The notes: generated by a model not told the origin, from the letters alone. Shown: positions 17,872 to 25,902, numbered from the stretch's first letter. The stretch: DNA of 64,000 nucleotides from Bacteroidota bacterium (GCA_021845665.1 JAJZVO010000001.1:62001-126000), one strand, 5' to 3'. Translations and numbers: made by a program.

Positions 17872-17904
17872 GCTGCTCGAAAGATAAATCTATGATCGAG
17901 CAGC
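17872..17904 (-). terminator. Hairpin after cassette 2
   Basis: Nine-base perfect arms GCTGCTCGA / TCGAGCAGC around a 15-base loop, 14 bases past the stop of the PilX-like gene of cassette 2. No U-tract follows (the minus strand goes on GCCCCCC), so it may block decay or act with Rho rather than terminate alone. Confidence 0.45.
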
Positions 17905-17917
17905 TGGTCCCAAAATA

Positions 17918-18958
17918 TTATTGCCACCAGTCCATGATGAGGTACTTACCAACTGTCTTGTCCTGCACGTTTTGAATTGCCGCACTGCTGTAGCGGACAA
18001 GTGCGCTACCTTGCTGGCTGTAACTGGCGTTCTCTCCTGCCACTACCACCCCGCCATAGATAGCAGAGGCCCCTTCCTGGGTATAAGAAGATGTCGAGGA
18101 TGCGGAGATTGTAGTTGTCCCGTAGACAATAACAAGCCCGTGGAATGTAAATTGGCCGGAGATGTTCAACGCCCCGTCCACGATCAGTATTCCGGAGCCG
18201 GTGACCGGTCCCGTTATGTGCGTGTCACCTGTGAAATAAGTTATCTGCGGTGCCAAATCGGTACCGAGCGTGCCGGAGCTGAAAGTCTCCCCGCTGTAAA
18301 CTGTGGCGAGTCGAATCATCGCGTTGGCAAACGTTGTATAGTTCGCTGTGCCTGACACCCTCATCGTATCTGGCACCATGCCTCCCTTACCGAAAACGTT
18401 ATCATCCACCGAAATGTTTGACGATGGAGTCGCCGAGTTAATTGCAACTCCGGCGACAGAGTCCGGAGCAGGCGAGCCATTTATCACATTCGTGTCGATA
18501 CCGCTCGTCGTCGCGTGTCCCCCAATCTCGATTGAGACAGACTTGCCGGCCGACATGGATACGGCACCAGGAGGCGTCGGTATCTGAAGTGGAACCGGGT
18601 ATAGTTTATTCATAATCACATCGCTATCTCCGTCAAAGACCCCGACGCTTGTCATCATGAGAGTATCCAGGGCCTGACCGGCCAGTGTATCGTAAACCCC
18701 GGTGATGGAATCGATCCGAACCGTCGCGCTTCCCTGAAGTAATGGATCGATCGTGTACGTTCCCCTCATGGTAGGGTCCTCGTTCAACTTCCGGATAAAG
18801 ATTTCAGCCGCGCTCGATGCGACGTCCTCGGCACGCGTTTCGCTGTAATAATTCGTGTAGTTATTGACTGCCGACGTCGCTCGCCTGTTCATATTGTAAC
18901 CTACTATCGAAAGCGAGAACAGCAGCGTGATTACTGCGATAATTGCGAATCTTCCCAT
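17918..18958 (-). CDS. PilX-like anchored protein, cassette 2 (346 aa)
   Basis: Starts MGRFAIIAVITLLFSLSIVGYNMNRR with GGAGG upstream. One N-terminal hydrophobic helix is followed by YTNYYSETRAEDVASSAAE, which resembles the segment after the helix in PilX-type minor pilins. The C-terminal half is beta-rich with GSGILIVDGALNISGQF, FHGLVIVYG and SIYGGVVVAG-type repeats (SAIYGGVVVAG). It is shorter and more divergent than the 459- and 414-residue homologues but occupies the same third place in its cassette. The protein ends KYLIMDWWQ. Confidence 0.7.
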   Translation of the reverse strand: MGRFAIIAVITLLFSLSIVGYNMNRRATSAVNNYTNYYSETRAEDVASSAAEIFIRKLNEDPTMRGTYTIDPLLQGSATVRIDSITGVYDTLAGQALDTLMMTSVGVFDGDSDVIMNKLYPVPLQIPTPPGAVSMSAGKSVSIEIGGHATTSGIDTNVINGSPAPDSVAGVAINSATPSSNISVDDNVFGKGGMVPDTMRVSGTANYTTFANAMIRLATVYSGETFSSGTLGTDLAPQITYFTGDTHITGPVTGSGILIVDGALNISGQFTFHGLVIVYGTTTISASSTSSYTQEGASAIYGGVVVAGENASYSQQGSALVRYSSAAIQNVQDKTVGKYLIMDWWQ

Positions 18959-18972
18959 TGCTTATCCTCCAA

Positions 18973-19563
18973 TCACATCAGGGTCCGAAGGTTCTTTGGG
19001 CTGATATATTCTTCCCAATATGCTCCCGCGTAGGTCGAATCAGACATGAGTTTATTGGGACTCTCCACCGAAACTGCAACTCTGATCGATTTAATTCTTG
19101 CAAGTATGCTCGGATTTGTCGAGTCTGCACCTGATATGTTTATCCTGGCTCCTGTACTATCGAAATACTGAAGGTTGAAGTATGTCTGTCCAAGTGTTGC
19201 ACCAGTAGGTAAACCATTGTTTACAGAGCGGTATAAGATCCTCATGTTCGGATTGAGGTCCGATCCCGACAGCGGGGAGCTAACCCAGTAGTGTACCGTG
19301 TCCGGATTCCCATCTTGTTCGAGGTCGGCGCGAAAGACGATGGCATTGGAGTCCGCCAGCAATATCGCAGGTGAAGCCCGATAACCGATTTTGTAAAAGT
19401 CATACGTAATTGTATTTGCGATTGCCGTGATGTTCGACTGCGTTATAACCGAGGCATTTGTATCTGACCCCGCATCGGACAAGGAAGCATTCAATTTCAA
19501 TACTGCCAGCATCACTAACCCAGCCATTATGATCGATCCCGCTGTATCTATCATTGTATCCAT
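18973..19563 (-). CDS. PilW-like anchored protein, cassette 2 (196 aa)
   Basis: Starts MDTMIDTAGSIIMAGLVMLAVLKLN, aligning its TMID with the TILD/TLLD of the other two PilW-like proteins. It keeps ITYDFYKIGYR, the counterpart of the DFRxxGYC motif, and the extracellular-looking NAIVFRADLEQDGNPDTVHYW. It lies 14 bases before the PilX-like start and 8 bases after the PilV-like stop. AGGGA precedes the ATG. No prepilin peptidase site is visible. Confidence 0.68.
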   Translation of the reverse strand: MDTMIDTAGSIIMAGLVMLAVLKLNASLSDAGSDTNASVITQSNITAIANTITYDFYKIGYRASPAILLADSNAIVFRADLEQDGNPDTVHYWVSSPLSGSDLNPNMRILYRSVNNGLPTGATLGQTYFNLQYFDSTGARINISGADSTNPSILARIKSIRVAVSVESPNKLMSDSTYAGAYWEEYISPKNLRTLM

Positions 19564-19571
19564 GGTCGTCC

Positions 19572-20081
19572 CTAGTTTTTGTACCTGTAAGACACGATAT
19601 CGGACAGTTCAAGTGTGTGAGTAGGAGTACTGATATACGGGTTCTCTACGGCTACGACAATTTTCTTGTAGAAAGTCTGGACCGTGCTGCTGTCTCCGTT
19701 TCCATCGACATAGTACACGCTGCATAACCTCTTGAAGTATCCGAGTCGAGGTGTCGACACTGAATCAACAAACCCGTTGTAGTCGCTGATATCGTCATAA
19801 GTCGTGTCGACTCCCGGCACGTCGCTGGCATCCGGTCCGAGTTGATCGGGTGGAGTAAATGCCGATGCGCTGTCTGTGGTCAGGGGGGGAAGGACGTTAT
19901 GGTCAAAGTATTTTATCGTAATCTCTTCAATCATCGCCTGGCCGATTGCCGTCCCGGTGATCATCGCTTCTGAGCCGTACACGGCACCAGTTTGGTTAAG
20001 CAAAAGCTGATTGGCAGATATGGTAACGCTCGCCAGGATGGTAAGTGCAAGCAGCGCCAACAGCATCTGTCCGGTACCCAT
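19572..20081 (-). CDS. PilV-like anchored protein, cassette 2 (169 aa)
   Basis: Starts MGTGQMLLALLALTILASVTISANQLLLNQ, again a helix right after MGTGQ. It has the Asp-rich segment YDDISDYNGFVDSVSTPRLGYF and ends in a short beta region. GAGGAGAATATAA precedes the ATG. It heads cassette 2, 71 bases from a good sigma-54-like promoter. Confidence 0.68.
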   Translation of the reverse strand: MGTGQMLLALLALTILASVTISANQLLLNQTGAVYGSEAMITGTAIGQAMIEEITIKYFDHNVLPPLTTDSASAFTPPDQLGPDASDVPGVDTTYDDISDYNGFVDSVSTPRLGYFKRLCSVYYVDGNGDSSTVQTFYKKIVVAVENPYISTPTHTLELSDIVSYRYKN

Positions 20082-20394
20082 TTATATTCTCCTCGATCAA
20101 TGGTTCTGTGCAACTGGGGAACAGTGACAACTCCTCATCCTACTTTATCGGGCAATATGTATGCCGGGCAGGAAGTTGCGATTCTTCGTGAAATGATAGT
20201 GGAATTCCGGAAAGATCGGAAATATTTACAGGCTACAGGTATTCTTTCCGCAGTACGCGAAAGGTCCGCGACAATTTCCAGTTCGTTTTGAAACTGCGCT
20301 CATGGAATCCCGGCGGCAACCAGGAAGCAAACACCACTCCAGGACGCGTGAATTCCATCTTTCTTGTGACGCTTATCTTTTCACCAGCGTCGGT
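20082..20394. other. Intergenic region between cassettes 3 and 2
   Basis: 313 bases holding the cassette 2 leader and candidate sigma-54 promoter. A bulged inverted repeat CTTTCCGC-AGTAC-GCGAAAG lies about 80 bases further upstream (near 20247) and could be an activator site, but it does not resemble the repeat at 13151. No gene or RNA family recognised. Confidence 0.35.
20152..20166 (-). promoter_or_regulatory. Candidate sigma-54 promoter, cassette 2
   Basis: Minus strand CGGCAT-ACATA-TTGC: perfect TTGC, exact GG-N10-GC spacing, four of six -24 positions. It is 71 bases upstream of the PilV-like start and shares CCGGCAT with the candidate before the M20 operon. Confidence 0.5.
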
Positions 20395-21639
20395 TCAACC
20401 GCGCCATGCAACTATCTGAAAGCCGGAAGCAGTCGGGAAGAAGGGGGGTGCCTCTGTATCGAATCGATTGTCATACCGGTAGTGCTTATGGTACCCGCTC
20501 TCCAACTGGTCGGTCGACGAATTAAATTGGCCCACGCCTCCTCTCTGATAGTTGGTAATTGACCCATAAAGATAAATACTTCCAAGGGGTCCGGCACTCA
20601 AATCGTTATATCCCTGGTATCCGAATGCCCCCGTCCTCGCAAAAATTCCCGCGTCGATGTGGACGTTTTGCATAGGTGGCGAGGTCTCGGAAATTGTGAC
20701 ATTGTTGTTCGCCACAAGACCGAGCATATCGTTGCTTGGGCCCGTTGACGGATCGTGCGCGTATGTTACATTGCCGTCGATGTAGATGTTCCCGTACTCG
20801 AGTCCCGAGCTCCCATCGGCAACTACAGTGGTTCTTCCGTTAACTACTCCCTGGACGTGCGCATTCCCTTTTGAAATGTAGATCACGCCGTTCGGTGCAA
20901 GAGTACTTAGAGGTACTGTCGAGTCCTGCGACATCGTGTTGTCCTTATACGTGACGGTCCCATCCGAATTGAATGTCAGGTAGACATCATACGGACCGCC
21001 TCCCGGATTCGAGAAGACTTTTCCACCCTGTGAAGCCGTCTGCAAAGTCGAAAGACTGTTGGGAAGATTTATACTTACTCCCGATTGGTATCCACCGTAG
21101 AAGTACGGGTGAGCGCTTCTGCTCGGCAATTTCGGATTCGTTCCAAGCCTCGTGGTAACCTTCCCGTAAAAGACCGGACTTCCTGATATGAAGAGTTTCG
21201 ACTCTGTGTGATATGGTCCCCACATAGTGTCGCCAGTGATCCAGTAAATGCCTGACTCTATCACCGAGAAGAAGGCATACTTGGTGAAGGAGTAGGGGCT
21301 CAACATCACCTTGACCGTATCATGCAGATCGTCGTAGCTCCCGACGGCGGTAATCATGGTATCGGTCACACCGAACTTATCGTATGCCGAGGTAGAAATA
21401 TGGTAAGACCCGCCGGAAAAATTTCCCGACATTGAGACGGCCGGTGTCCCCGGGTCCCTGAAGATTGTGTCGGCGGCGACGTTTGCGGCGCTGACCGCTA
21501 TATTATGAGCGACCGTCTCATTGTAATATTGGACGAAATTGTCAACAGCATCCGTACTCGTCCTCTCCCAATATCCGCTCGCCAGGGCGAATATAAGACT
21601 GAAGCCGAGTATCACTATGAGTGTGCCTCTGCCAACCAT
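20395..21639 (-). CDS. PilX-like anchored surface protein, cassette 3 (414 aa)
   Basis: Starts MVGRGTLIVILGFSLIFALA, nearly the same anchor as the cassette 1 protein. Shared blocks are GIYWITGDTMWGPYHTESKLF against GIWWTTGDVVTGPLYTND, LAPNGVIYISKGNAHVQG, GNIYIDGNVTYAHDPSTG, NDMLGLVANNNV and YHKHYRYDNRF. The rows of short Gly-turn strands suggest a beta-helix exposed outside the membrane. It ends GFQIVAWRG, 16 or so residues shorter than cassette 1. The PilW-like stop is 9 bases upstream. Confidence 0.7.
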   Translation of the reverse strand: MVGRGTLIVILGFSLIFALASGYWERTSTDAVDNFVQYYNETVAHNIAVSAANVAADTIFRDPGTPAVSMSGNFSGGSYHISTSAYDKFGVTDTMITAVGSYDDLHDTVKVMLSPYSFTKYAFFSVIESGIYWITGDTMWGPYHTESKLFISGSPVFYGKVTTRLGTNPKLPSRSAHPYFYGGYQSGVSINLPNSLSTLQTASQGGKVFSNPGGGPYDVYLTFNSDGTVTYKDNTMSQDSTVPLSTLAPNGVIYISKGNAHVQGVVNGRTTVVADGSSGLEYGNIYIDGNVTYAHDPSTGPSNDMLGLVANNNVTISETSPPMQNVHIDAGIFARTGAFGYQGYNDLSAGPLGSIYLYGSITNYQRGGVGQFNSSTDQLESGYHKHYRYDNRFDTEAPPFFPTASGFQIVAWRG

Positions 21640-21648
21640 ACTTGTACC

Positions 21649-22254
21649 CTACCTGTTCCTTAGATTGCGTGAAATCAACCGCGTTTGTCTCCATAATGCG
21701 AAGTCATGATCGTACGTAGTATCGTCATACGCCGCCGTCGGCTCTATTTTCAGAGTTATCTCGACCATCTGAACCTGCGACGGTGCGTAAATCGGCGTAG
21801 GAAGAGTCTGCCCGAACCCATCCAAATACTTGAGGCTAAACTGCACGACTCCAAGATTTGAGCCGACAGGCGGATCGCTGTCGATTTGCCTGTAAAGCAT
21901 CCTGACGTTTTTGTTTGCACATCCCGGTATTGGATTCGTCCCCAGAAAATACTTCACGGTGTCCAGTACGCCAGTATTATCCATGTCCGCCACAAACCAG
22001 ATATAACTTGAATTTCCTTTTACAATATACATGTCGGGATTCGGCTGCACATTCGGGTCAGCGCAGTATCCCATTCTCCTGAAATCATATTCCAGATTCT
22101 CAACTAGAGAAGTAAGATTCTGTTGGACGGTCAGATTTGTTTCCGAATAGTAAGTAGTCTTTACGGACTGTTCGTCCATATGCAATGCAGTAAGCAGGAG
22201 AAAACCGCTGATAAGCATCGAGCTGATTATGTCGAGAATTGTGCTGGAGCCCAT
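21649..22254 (-). CDS. PilW-like anchored protein, cassette 3 (201 aa)
   Basis: Starts MGSSTILDIISSMLISGFLLLTALHMDEQ, with GGAGGAGAAATC before the ATG. Carries LTSLVENLEYDFRRMGYC, the best match of the three to the PilW motif, then YIWFVADMDNTGVLDTVKYFLG and RQTRLISRNLRNR at the end. The cassette 1 protein ends almost identically (QTRLVSKNLNNR). Confidence 0.7.
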   Translation of the reverse strand: MGSSTILDIISSMLISGFLLLTALHMDEQSVKTTYYSETNLTVQQNLTSLVENLEYDFRRMGYCADPNVQPNPDMYIVKGNSSYIWFVADMDNTGVLDTVKYFLGTNPIPGCANKNVRMLYRQIDSDPPVGSNLGVVQFSLKYLDGFGQTLPTPIYAPSQVQMVEITLKIEPTAAYDDTTYDHDFALWRQTRLISRNLRNR

Positions 22255-22265
22255 GATTTCTCCTC

Positions 22266-22784
22266 CTAGAAATACCAGTAGCTGAAAACGGTGTGCATCT
22301 TGACGGTATCAGGCACATCGTTGTTCCATATCCATACATCGAGTCTTTTGTACCATGTACGTCTGTCGACTGGATTATCGAGACCGCTGGCCGGATCCAC
22401 GTAACAAACGTGCGTCGAGTCGTAGTAGATCCCTGTCACAACCGAGTCTACGGTGACGGTGTCGATCCTCAGAAGCCCGTTGTGGTTCAACCCGTTATAA
22501 TCGTCGAAATCGTTGAAATCGTTCGGGTCTCCGTTTTCCTGTCCCAGCATGTTCGCAGGAGTTAGTTGAGACAATTGCGTGACATTATTCGTATCCGTAT
22601 TTTCATCGAATGCCTTCCCCTCAGCTTCCTCGATAGTCGATGTGGCCAGCGACACCTCCTCTAATCCTATGTTCGAATTGAGAAGAACCTGCCCCGTGTC
22701 GTTCATCGTTCTGTCCGTGGTGAGGATCACAGTACCAAGGAGCATTATTGCTGCGATCGTCAAGAGAGTCTCACCTGTACCCAT
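22266..22784 (-). CDS. PilV-like anchored protein, cassette 3 (172 aa)
   Basis: Starts MGTGETLLTIAAIMLLGTVILTTDRTMND; the helix and the end WYKRLDVWIWNNDVPDT closely follow the cassette 1 protein. An acidic, Asn-rich middle (NDFNDFDDYNGLNHNG) could bind calcium; this is inference. First gene of the first-transcribed cassette, 11 bases before the PilW-like start. Confidence 0.68.
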   Translation of the reverse strand: MGTGETLLTIAAIMLLGTVILTTDRTMNDTGQVLLNSNIGLEEVSLATSTIEEAEGKAFDENTDTNNVTQLSQLTPANMLGQENGDPNDFNDFDDYNGLNHNGLLRIDTVTVDSVVTGIYYDSTHVCYVDPASGLDNPVDRRTWYKRLDVWIWNNDVPDTVKMHTVFSYWYF

Positions 22785-22825
22785 ACTTCGATCCCTTCTT
22801 GTGCTACGCCTGAGAATTATCTTGC

Positions 22826-22868
22826 CCGAGGAATCGAATCCCGGGTATCCACCCCGGCAATTCCTCGG
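22826..22868. repeat. Perfect 9-base inverted repeat in cassette 3 leader
   Basis: Arms CCGAGGAAT (22826-22834) and ATTCCTCGG (22860-22868) around a 25-base loop containing CCCGGG. It lies 42 bases before the PilV-like start, so it would be in the 5' leader or act as an operator. The loop reads a little like a tRNA T-arm on the minus strand but no tRNA is present. Confidence 0.5.
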
Positions 22869-22904
22869 CGCGTCCCTATCATTGATTTCTCGCTCGCAGA
22901 TCGT

Positions 22905-22919
22905 ACTACTTCTGTGCCG
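22905..22919 (-). promoter_or_regulatory. Weak sigma-54-like site, cassette 3
   Basis: Minus strand CGGCAC-AGAAG-TAGT: strong -24 (GGCAC), correct spacing, poor -12 (TAGT for TTGC). 121 bases before the PilV-like start. Confidence 0.22.
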
Positions 22920-23032
22920 AAAATCACAATCTCAGCTTATGAAACAACAGCCCCAAAAGAGCACCGATACGCGTTGATTGTGTCGAGGTACCGAATTAAG
23001 GCAAGTCTCAACCGGGATGATCTGTGAACTAT

Positions 23033-23095
23033 TTACTTGCGTAGGGTAAATGTTACCGCATGGAGAGTGACCGGCAACACATCCAGGCTCAGTTC
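23033..23095 (-). pseudogene. C-terminal scrap of an unidentified gene
   Basis: An open frame DELSLDVLPVTLHAVTFTLRK followed by a stop at 23033. It looks like a true protein end (alternating beta-strand residues, basic tail) but has no 5' part: the preceding sequence belongs to a lipocalin-like frame. Parent family not recognised. Confidence 0.35.
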
Positions 23096-23378
23096 ATCTG
23101 GCCGTCTGCCCGGTCGGTATGAAATCGGCTGGGCTGTAACCGTCCCTTCTCAAGAGGCTGTCCACCGATTGCTTCTCCTCAAGCGTAAGAGATGTGCGGC
23201 TCAGTATCCATCCGCATTTCCTGGAAGAAGGAACCGGCAAATCATCACGGGCGTGCTGGTCAGCATCCTTGCTCCCTGCGTAATACTGGCACATCTGCCC
23301 GGCCTTTTCTCCAAGGGTCATCTGATTCAACATATCCTCAACCTTCTCGTCAATCGGGATGTTTGGATTGTTGTCCCT
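23094..23378 (-). pseudogene. Chimeric remnant: GH3 N-terminus joined to a lipocalin C-terminus
   Basis: One continuous frame starts with NPNIPIDEKVEDMLNQMTLGEKAGQMCQYYAG (written here in parts: IDEKVEDMLNQMTLGEKAGQ, then MCQYYAG), the typical beginning of family 3 beta-glucosidases just after the signal peptide. At about 23225 it passes into CGWILSRTSLTLEEKQ and RRDGYSPADFIPTGQ, the typical end of Blc-type outer-membrane lipocalins. Neither half could be functional: the GH3 part keeps about 50 of 700 residues and the lipocalin about 40 of 180. It reads as the scar of a deletion that joined two genes. Confidence 0.65.
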
Positions 23379-23397
23379 GACATGTGAAACGGAAAAC

Positions 23398-24177
23398 CTA
23401 CACAGCAATAGTCCCGGTCAGATAAGTAACAGCCTTCCCTGCAATCTTAACCTTATCAACCAGGTCTTCGCAAAAGAGCTTCCCGCCTCGCCGCGAAATC
23501 TGCATAGCGGCGAGTTGCTTCTTCCTCAGCCTTGCACTCCAGTATGGAATGAGAGTAGTGTGGGCCGAACCGGTGACGGGATCTTCGTTAATGCCTGCCT
23601 GAGGCGCGAAATATCTCGAAACAAAGTCCGCGTTCTTGCCCGGCGCCGTCGCAATTACTCCGAGGCACTCGAGCTTTTTGACTTTATCGAAGTTTGGCTC
23701 CAGGGCTCTCACGCATCCCTCATCCTCGAAAACCGCCATGATATCCCTCGCCTTGAATACCTCAGTCGGAATAGCTCCAAGGGCGGCCGCAATTTCATCG
23801 ACACCGGAGTACACCGCACCTTCTCTTCTCGGAAAGATCATTGACATCATGTCACCGCCATAAATGACCTCGAGGATTCCACTCTTCGTCTTGAAACTTA
23901 TCTCGTCCTCCTTGTAATCAAGATGTTCCTTGAAAGCGTATGCGGTCGCGAGAGTCGCGTGGCCGCAGAGATCGACCTCCAGCGCGGGTGTGAACCACCT
24001 GAGCTCAATATTATTGTTCTTCCTGACCACAAACGCAGTTTCGGCGAGGTTGTTCTCTTCGGCGATGCTTTGAAGGACTTTGTCGGGGAGCCATCCTTCA
24101 AGAATACAGACCGCGGCCGGGTTGCCCCGGAATCTTTCGTCAGTGAATGCATCGATTTGATAGATTGGAATATTCAT
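23398..24177 (-). CDS. PhzF-family isomerase
   Basis: A 259-residue protein with the PhzF/DapF-like fold. MNIPIYQIDAFTDERFRGNPAAVC at the start, NNLAETAFV with the catalytic Glu near residue 45, FTPALEVDLCGHATLA, and EDPVTGSAH near residue 200 are all standard. PhzF itself isomerises an anthranilate-derived intermediate in phenazine synthesis, but most members act on unknown small metabolites, and no phenazine genes are near. It stands alone between a gene remnant and a gap. The ribosome site is weak. Confidence 0.92.
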   Translation of the reverse strand: MNIPIYQIDAFTDERFRGNPAAVCILEGWLPDKVLQSIAEENNLAETAFVVRKNNNIELRWFTPALEVDLCGHATLATAYAFKEHLDYKEDEISFKTKSGILEVIYGGDMMSMIFPRREGAVYSGVDEIAAALGAIPTEVFKARDIMAVFEDEGCVRALEPNFDKVKKLECLGVIATAPGKNADFVSRYFAPQAGINEDPVTGSAHTTLIPYWSARLRKKQLAAMQISRRGGKLFCEDLVDKVKIAGKAVTYLTGTIAV

Positions 24178-24491
24178 TTCAAGCCTGTCGGGTTTTCAAA
24201 AGGAGTGTGAAGTAAGCCACGTATGCAATCTCTGCCGACGGGCATCGGTCGCACCATGGTATAGTTGAGGTTCGGAAATGCAGGAGGAACCATCTTACAC
24301 CGCCGAATTTATTCTCTCAGCCGCGAGACATCGGCTCGAAGCCTGGTTCCCGGCTGACATTCATAATCCAGCTCGGACTCCAAAGCGAGCGATACGTTCA
24401 GAAGATAACAGAAGAGGATGATATATAGTAGCTTAAGGATTAAGTTGCCAATTCGGTCGTGAACGCTTCTTGATAACCTTCCGCTATTCTT
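24178..24491. other. 314-base stretch, nothing recognised
   Basis: Between the SDR stop and the PhzF start. No open frame with a ribosome site, no clear repeat and no hairpin with a U-tract. It presumably holds the PhzF promoter on the minus strand. Confidence 0.3.
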
Positions 24492-25475
24492 TCATACAGC
24501 GAGACGGCTCACAGCGTGCGTACCCGTAGCTGCGTGTTGTTTTCGCCACCTTTCCATTATCGCCTCATGCCCTTCTCGATAGGTCGGATAACGAAGGTGC
24601 CATCCAAGCTCTTCTTTCGCACGCTTGTTCATACATTTCATGCTTTGAAGAAGGTACTGGACGGTTATTTCTCCGATTGCATGTTTGGCAAGAAAGATTG
24701 GGATGCTTCCCGGTTTGGGGGCGCCAAGAGAGCTCGCAAGAAATTCGACAAGGTCCTTATACTTGACCGGTTCATCGTCGCAGATATTGTAGACCTTGCC
24801 GACATTTCGCTTCCCTTTTTTCACGGCGGCTATTACCGCTTCCGCAGCATCGTCGGCCGTGACCAAGTTCCAATAGGCGGTTCCCCTTTCGATCAATGGA
24901 AATTTACCGCGACTAATCATGTCATACATCGTGGTCGTATGTTTGGAATCATGGCTATATACGTTGCTGAACCTTAAAACGATGGCCGGGAGCTTTTCCC
25001 GCGTGATTGCGTTGAGGACCAATCGTTCCATCTCAACCGATGACTTCACGACGGCGGGCAGATCATCGGCAGGCGGGCACGCTTCATCTACCCACTCGCC
25101 GTGCCTTCTTCCATACAGGAAAGTCACACTGGATTGTATATAGAGTTGAGTGTTGTTTCTCCTGGCCGCGGACAGAAGATTAGCAGTTCCCTCGATCTTT
25201 ATCCTGTCGTTGAGAACCAAGTCGTCGATGCTGGTACGCGATTTCATCGGAATCGACGTGGCTAAATGAATGATTGCATCACAATCTGCAGAAATCGAAT
25301 AGAGCCCTTCACGATCAAATAAGTCTCCACGTCTCGCCTCTGCTCCTAGAGTAGCGAGCAAATCGTCATTGTCTATTGACCGGCTGAGCCCTACAACCTC
25401 GTACCCTAATGAAATTAGGCCAGGTACGACCCTTCTGCCCAACACACCCGTTCCCCCTGCAACGAATATCTTCAT
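24492..25475 (-). CDS. NAD(P)-binding atypical SDR / nucleoside-sugar epimerase-like protein
   Basis: 327 residues from the ATG at 25475 (MKIFVAGGTGVLG), which has GAGGAAAAGAGGGA before it; a longer open frame lacks a site. The Rossmann motif is GGTGVLGRR. The usual active-site YxxxK of SDR enzymes falls where the protein reads VVKSSVEMERLV, so both Tyr and Lys appear replaced. RFSNVY and later epimerase-type sequence (YNICDDEPVKYKDLVEFL) are kept. It may bind a nucleotide without normal dehydrogenase chemistry. Stands alone. Confidence 0.82.
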   Translation of the reverse strand: MKIFVAGGTGVLGRRVVPGLISLGYEVVGLSRSIDNDDLLATLGAEARRGDLFDREGLYSISADCDAIIHLATSIPMKSRTSIDDLVLNDRIKIEGTANLLSAARRNNTQLYIQSSVTFLYGRRHGEWVDEACPPADDLPAVVKSSVEMERLVLNAITREKLPAIVLRFSNVYSHDSKHTTTMYDMISRGKFPLIERGTAYWNLVTADDAAEAVIAAVKKGKRNVGKVYNICDDEPVKYKDLVEFLASSLGAPKPGSIPIFLAKHAIGEITVQYLLQSMKCMNKRAKEELGWHLRYPTYREGHEAIMERWRKQHAATGTHAVSRLAV

Positions 25476-25578
25476 TCCCTCTTTTCCTCTCTGATCGATT
25501 GCGTTGCAGGCAAATTTCAGGACTGCCTTCAATAAGGCACTCCCTTCCGCCCGACTTTATCGAAAGGCGGCTTTATAA

Positions 25579-25728
25579 TTATACAACAATCTGTTTCTTG
25601 AAAAGTTCAGAATTGATTGCCGTCGGACATGTTTCAGTGCCGCATAGAGATAGATACACCGGGATCCTGATGACCGCGTGCTTCAAACCGTTGTTGTCCA
25701 GGTATTCCTTCAACTTGTCCGGATTCAC
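25579..25728 (-). CDS. Short protein of unknown function with GTG start (49 aa)
   Basis: A strong AAGGAGG (25734-25740) sits five bases before a GTG at 25728. The frame codes for 49 residues (VNPDKLKEYLDNNGLKHAVI, then RIPVYLSLCGTETCPTAINS and a short tail) with two Cys. No family recognised. The ribosome site is better than that of most genes here. Confidence 0.45.
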   Translation of the reverse strand: MNPDKLKEYLDNNGLKHAVIRIPVYLSLCGTETCPTAINSELFKKQIVV

Positions 25729-25854
25729 GACGACCTCCTTTGCAGTTGCATGATTCCTTCCTGCCGGAACCGCTGCGTCGCCGCCATCCCTATTCATTCA
25801 TAAGTCATGAATAAGTGCTGTCTCTAACTCATGCTGAGGCTGTCTCAAAAGCCG

Positions 25855-25868
25855 TCCGATTCATCGGA
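25855..25868 (-). terminator. Small hairpin after doxX-like gene
   Basis: TCCGAT-TC-ATCGGA, perfect six-base arms, about 35 bases past the DoxX stop. On the minus strand it is followed by CGGCTTTTGA, a short T-run, so a weak Rho-independent terminator is possible. Confidence 0.38.
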
Positions 25869-25902
25869 TGGGCTACTCCGGGGATAACCTCAATTCATTA
25901 CT

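Noticed and set aside
17508-17917. c-di-GMP (GEMM) riboswitch in front of a pilin-like cassette
   Set aside because: Looked for the conserved GGTAGGTAGCGGGGTTACC-type core in all three leaders and did not find it.
22826-22868. tRNA-like T-arm (GGGATTCGATTCC on the minus strand)
   Set aside because: No acceptor, D or anticodon arms can be drawn around it.
23287-23302. TGGCACATCTGCCC as a plus-strand sigma-54 promoter
   Set aside because: -24 half is good but the -12 half is absent, and it lies in a pseudogene with no plus-strand gene after it.
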